The notes under the pieces were generated by a model. That model did not search any database. It was not told the DNA's origin and saw nothing but the letters and a program-made list of their open reading frames with translations. A program made the translations under genes and the position numbers. This document shows positions 60,640 through 64,000 of a DNA stretch of 64,000 nucleotides, piece after piece. How positions within the stretch are numbered: position 1 is the first letter of the stretch; every line of letters begins with the position of its first letter. This DNA is from Ktedonobacter racemifer DSM 44963 (lineage in GTDB: Bacteria; Chloroflexota; Ktedonobacteria; Ktedonobacterales; Ktedonobacteraceae). The stretch spans positions 62,001-126,000 of the forward strand of contig NZ_ADVG01000002.1 in assembly GCF_000178855.1 (NCBI RefSeq), written 5' to 3'.

Positions 60640-63600
60640 TCAGGCAAGCGCATACTGGTTTTTGAGCTGACTATATTCATCGTCGAGGTGCTGCTCACGC
60701 ACCAGCGTGTGAATACATTGCGCCAGTTCCTGGCGTACTGGATGCTCCTGGCGCTGATCGAGGACCAGAGCCTGTACCAGGTAGCGCAAGGCCTCTTGAT
60801 ACTTCCCCTCGGCCTGGCGCAAAAGCCCCTGGCGACGCAGAACTGCGCACTGCATGGCGGGTAAGGCCAGGCGATCCGCAAACTGCCCAGACCGGGTATA
60901 ATAGTGCTCGGCCTCGGAGAAACGTCGCCAGGCACGTGCGATATCGCCCAGCCCCCACAACGTTTGCGCCTCAATCAACAAGACGTTCTGCTCCTGTACA
61001 CGTGTCAGCGCCTGCTCATAGTAGGATTGCGCCTCCTGGTATTCACCACACGCATAGGCAACAGCTCCCAGGGCATTCAAGACACGCGCCTCGTCCACAC
61101 GGTCGCTTAATGAGGCAAAGATCCGTAGCGCCTCGTTATAGTACAACTGCGCATGCTCTACATCGCCGCGCGCCCGCGCTACATTTCCCAGGAGACGTAA
61201 GCTCCAGCCCTCCCCACGCAACATGGATTGTGCCTGAAAGAGGCGCAACGACTCTCGCCCCTGCTGTTGGGCCGCGTCGAGCTTGCCCTGGTGCAGATAG
61301 ATCTCTCCACGATCAGCAAGCACCCAGGCCTGAGCGCCGACCATATTGAGATTGTCAAATGTACGCAGTGCCTCCTCATTATCGGTCAGAGCACGCGTAT
61401 AGTAGCCCAGAGCGCCCTTTGTAGCCCCCAGGTCACGTAATGCCCAGGCATACCCCTCCTGATCTTTGAGCTGGCGTAGGCCCTTGACGGCCTGCTCAAA
61501 GAGTTCTAGCGCTGGCCGGTAGTTGCCATACCCGCGCTGTAGCTCACCACGTACAAGCGCGAGCCAGAGGCTTCCACGTTCATCCTGGGCCTGGACGAAG
61601 TTGAGCTGCGCCTCTTCAAGGTAAGCCTCAGCCTGGACGAAGTTGGCCTCCTCCCGCGAGAGGACCGCGAGTTCATAGAGTGCCCAGGCCGCGTCTTGCG
61701 CCTCCCCCTTCTGCTGGTGAAACGCCAGGCTACTACGCAGGCAAGCTTCGGCCTCTATATACCGTCCCAGGTGGCGCATAAGCGCTCCCATACAGCACTG
61801 TATCCTGCCCTCACCTGTTGTGTCATGCAGTCGCACGGCATGCACACTCGCTCGCTGCAGCATCGCGCGAAGCTCGGCTGTGTAGCCGCGCCCATACAAG
61901 GCCCAGGAGGCCCTCACCGCTAAGCTCACCGCGTTCTGCAAATCGTGTGCTTCGCCCGCGCTCTCCAGGTGCTCAAAGGCGGCGAACCACTCCTCGGGGC
62001 TAGGCTGGGGCAGGTGCATATAGTAGGATGCGACGATGCGATGGACGCGCCTGCGCTCCTCCCCTGGCAGTTGTGAAACCGCGAAATGGCGTATCTGGGG
62101 ATGGATGGTATAGACACGTCCATCAAACTGCACAAATGAGGACTGCACAAGTTCATCGCGCGAGGCGCGCCAGTTGCGCACAAGCACCTGCAAAGGAGAA
62201 TCTGCCGCAGCGTCCTCCAGGGATGCAGACGTAAGCGTAGCAAGCCCATCTGTGGTTCCGGCGACCGTATCCTGAAAGAGCAGGGCAATCTGTTCGCGGC
62301 TAAAGGGAAGTTTAAAGGCCGAGAGATAGGCAAGCAGCAGGCGGGCCGAAGCGCTCAGGCGCCTGGAGGAGACCTCTAAGACGGTGAGGATGCCAGCCAG
62401 GGGAGAGCTGCGCAGTTCATCGCGAACCTCCTCCAGGGAGCGAGTGGCGGCCTCTGGTGTGTACACCTGACCCTCAATCGTGCGCGCGGTGCCAAAGATC
62501 AGCTCGGCCCCAAGGGGATAGCCATCTAGCAGGGAGCAGATCTCACGTAAGATCTCCTGCTGATAGGGATCATCAAGGTGAATACGCTGGTCCAGCCCGC
62601 TCGCCTGCGCCAACTCCATAAAGAGCTGCAACTGGTCGGAGTCGGTCATCTTCCCTACGCGATACTCATACCAGCGACAATGCGCATTCTCCAGGGCCAG
62701 CATATTTTCGGGGTTCGACTGGGAGGTCACCAGGACTGTTACTTCAGCAGGAAGTGCGCAGATGAATTGAAGCCAGGTCTCCAGTTCATTGCGATCTCCC
62801 ACCTCTTCAAAGGCATCCAGCAAGAGCAGACAGGGAAGTTCGCGACTGGCAAGTGAGCGCAGTGTGCCCATCACCAGGCGCGCACGATGCTCGCTATCCA
62901 CGGCAGACTGCAAGCGCGTCGGGATGTGCAAATAATGAATAATCTCGATCAGGGCCTCATGAAAGGTCTTGCCGCCCTCAAGCGAGACACCAACGACGCC
63001 ACCAGGGAATTTATCCTGGTGACGGCGCACCACCTCCAGGGCCAGGGCGCTCTTGCCAATGCCAGCCGACCCGGTAACCGCGATATGGTGCGGGTTATGG
63101 CGTTGACGCTGCGCGGTCCTGGCATTCGCTCCATTTGCCGAAACCGCCAGTAACAAGGCATCAAGCTCACGCAGCTCGCGCTCGCGTCCCACAAAAGTTG
63201 TGAACGATCCCAGATGTGCCAGGGGGGCATCATGCTCCTCTGGCTGCTCCTGGCTGACAAGCAGAGGCACAGGAGCGACATCGCCCTCGGTGACCCGGCG
63301 ATAGAGTACGGGGATAAACCAGCTTTGCTGCAAGGGGAGCATGGCCTGGCGCGCCCGCGCCAGCGCCTCCTCCAGCGTTCGACCATCGGCGAGTGCCTCG
63401 TAAAAATGCGACATAAAGGTCGGACTCAGGTCATCCTGGAGCGAGAAAGGCATCGCGACCACCGCTGGCACCTGGGCCGAGACCAGGGCTGTCGCCAGCG
63501 ATGCATCTACGGGATTGGCGCCGAGGCGCTTCTGACAGTGCGGTCCCTCCGCCGCCACCATGGCGGTCTCACAGGCCGAGAAAACCGCCAGGCGCACATC

Positions 63601-64000
63601 GCTGCTGACAAAGAGATCACGTAGAGACTGAGCATCGATAAACTGGTTGTAGCCTTCCTCATTACAGAAACAGAGGTAGGTCTGGGGGTTCACCCGGCTC
63701 AGCGATTGCCCACAGCTCGTACAGCGGCGTACCTCAGCATCATTGACGACCTTACATTCCTCATTGGGACAAAGGCGTCCATAGGCACCATGCCCATCAA
63801 AGTGGACAATATAGCAAGGGATTGAGGTATCGCTATCGTCAAAGACGCCCGCGCCACCATAGGAGCTTAAATAGCGCACAAGCTGATCAAAGGTCGGTGG
63901 CTCCAGGCGATCAAGGAAGACCTGGCCCGAGGCAATGAGGGGTGAGAAACCGCGTTCCAGGGCCTCAAAGCTAATTTCGGTCTCCAGCGGAGCACAATCC
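60640..64000 (-). CDS. CHAT protease-STAND NTPase-TPR protein with zinc ribbon, N-terminus beyond window
   Basis: At least 1,119 residues; the frame stays open to the window edge, so the GTG at 63879 is internal. Counting from that codon: catalytic CHAT His H30 (HFDGHG) and Cys C103 (FSACETA). Between them is an inserted zinc ribbon with C37-x4-C42 and C53-x2-C56. The STAND/NB-ARC domain begins at about 228 (FVGRERELRELD) with Walker A TGSAGIGKSALALEV (269-283) and Walker B LLLLDAFEEV. From about 640 to the end there are about ten TPR/SEL-like repeats. Sensor-effector layout, as in NLR-like proteins; cytosolic. Confidence 0.92.
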   Translation of the reverse strand, partial: DCAPLETEISFEALERGFSPLIASGQVFLDRLEPPTFDQLVRYLSSYGGAGVFDDSDTSIPCYIVHFDGHGAYGRLCPNEECKVVNDAEVRRCTSCGQSLSRVNPQTYLCFCNEEGYNQFIDAQSLRDLFVSSDVRLAVFSACETAMVAAEGPHCQKRLGANPVDASLATALVSAQVPAVVAMPFSLQDDLSPTFMSHFYEALADGRTLEEALARARQAMLPLQQSWFIPVLYRRVTEGDVAPVPLLVSQEQPEEHDAPLAHLGSFTTFVGRERELRELDALLLAVSANGANARTAQRQRHNPHHIAVTGSAGIGKSALALEVVRRHQDKFPGGVVGVSLEGGKTFHEALIEIIHYLHIPTRLQSAVDSEHRARLVMGTLRSLASRELPCLLLLDAFEEVGDRNELETWLQFICALPAEVTVLVTSQSNPENMLALENAHCRWYEYRVGKMTDSDQLQLFMELAQASGLDQRIHLDDPYQQEILREICSLLDGYPLGAELIFGTARTIEGQVYTPEAATRSLEEVRDELRSSPLAGILTVLEVSSRRLSASARLLLAYLSAFKLPFSREQIALLFQDTVAGTTDGLATLTSASLEDAAADSPLQVLVRNWRASRDELVQSSFVQFDGRVYTIHPQIRHFAVSQLPGEERRRVHRIVASYYMHLPQPSPEEWFAAFEHLESAGEAHDLQNAVSLAVRASWALYGRGYTAELRAMLQRASVHAVRLHDTTGEGRIQCCMGALMRHLGRYIEAEACLRSSLAFHQQKGEAQDAAWALYELAVLSREEANFVQAEAYLEEAQLNFVQAQDERGSLWLALVRGELQRGYGNYRPALELFEQAVKGLRQLKDQEGYAWALRDLGATKGALGYYTRALTDNEEALRTFDNLNMVGAQAWVLADRGEIYLHQGKLDAAQQQGRESLRLFQAQSMLRGEGWSLRLLGNVARARGDVEHAQLYYNEALRIFASLSDRVDEARVLNALGAVAYACGEYQEAQSYYEQALTRVQEQNVLLIEAQTLWGLGDIARAWRRFSEAEHYYTRSGQFADRLALPAMQCAVLRRQGLLRQAEGKYQEALRYLVQALVLDQRQEHPVRQELAQCIHTLVREQHLDDEYSQLKNQYALA

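Noticed and set aside
1..64000. Y1 (TnpA) transposase accompanying the tnpB and iscB elements
   Set aside because: No HUH motif protein of about 130-150 residues is found next to any of the elements; all appear to depend on a transposase in trans.

Overview
The window looks like chromosome from a filamentous, spore-forming Chloroflexota of the Ktedonobacteria type. That is inference from gene content: Hanks-type Ser/Thr kinases flanking a housekeeping-type sigma factor, a CHAT-STAND-TPR giant, HEAT-repeat and Pro-rich secreted proteins, a bacterial queuosine-salvage protein, and several TnpB/IscB elements (IscB loci are known to be abundant in Ktedonobacter racemifer). GC is moderate, coding is dense on both strands, and TTG/GTG starts are common.

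Layout. 1-3.4 kb: a cut-off Gfo/Idh/MocA oxidoreductase, a metal-type ABC ATPase, an LLM-class oxidoreductase and a DUF4870 membrane protein. 3.7-6.2 kb: tRNA-His with its terminator, serine acetyltransferase (cysE), and an intact IS605-group tnpB inserted 4 bp after the cysE stop. 6.3-14.3 kb: central metabolism, with nucleoside hydrolase divergent from an overlapping phosphofructokinase/phosphopentomutase pair, an acetyltransferase, a phosphohexomutase and sucCD. 14.3-25 kb: an acetoin-utilisation-type deacetylase behind a long structured leader, a GNAT, a GAF/PAS adenylate cyclase, an NmrA/NDUFA9-like SDR, a two-component pair and a secreted SGNH hydrolase. 25-42 kb: an internally deleted tnpB, GH57 amylase, class I amidotransferase, PP2C phosphatase, CAP lipoprotein, FtsH, DUF554, DUF4397, S9 peptidase and Tex. 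42-45.2 kb: nested transposons, with an IscB (ISC) element sitting inside, and splitting, a tnpB gene. 45.4-55.5 kb: kinase / sigma-70 / kinase, HEAT protein, CcdA, DUF2085 protein, and a divergent RsrA-like anti-sigma / ECF sigma pair with a SigR-like promoter. 55.8-64 kb: queuosine salvage (Qng1-like), murE, an extended mraY, and a CHAT-zinc ribbon-STAND-TPR protein that runs off the window.

The most unusual non-coding signal is a large set of long, mostly perfect inverted repeats (arms 20-35 bp) at gene ends. Most lie where a terminator would, but several share sequence between loci. Four carry the same ~22-nt GC-rich tail next to palindromes whose own sequences are unrelated. One is a perfect 70-bp palindrome without a spacer.

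The best candidates for a second look are (1) the ISC-in-tnpB nest, where the IscB omega-RNA guide would come from the broken tnpB, (2) the constant-tail/variable-palindrome repeat family, (3) the CHAT-STAND-TPR protein with an inserted zinc ribbon, and (4) the divergent redox sigma/anti-sigma module. No Y1 transposase (TnpA), CRISPR array, rRNA or prophage was seen.
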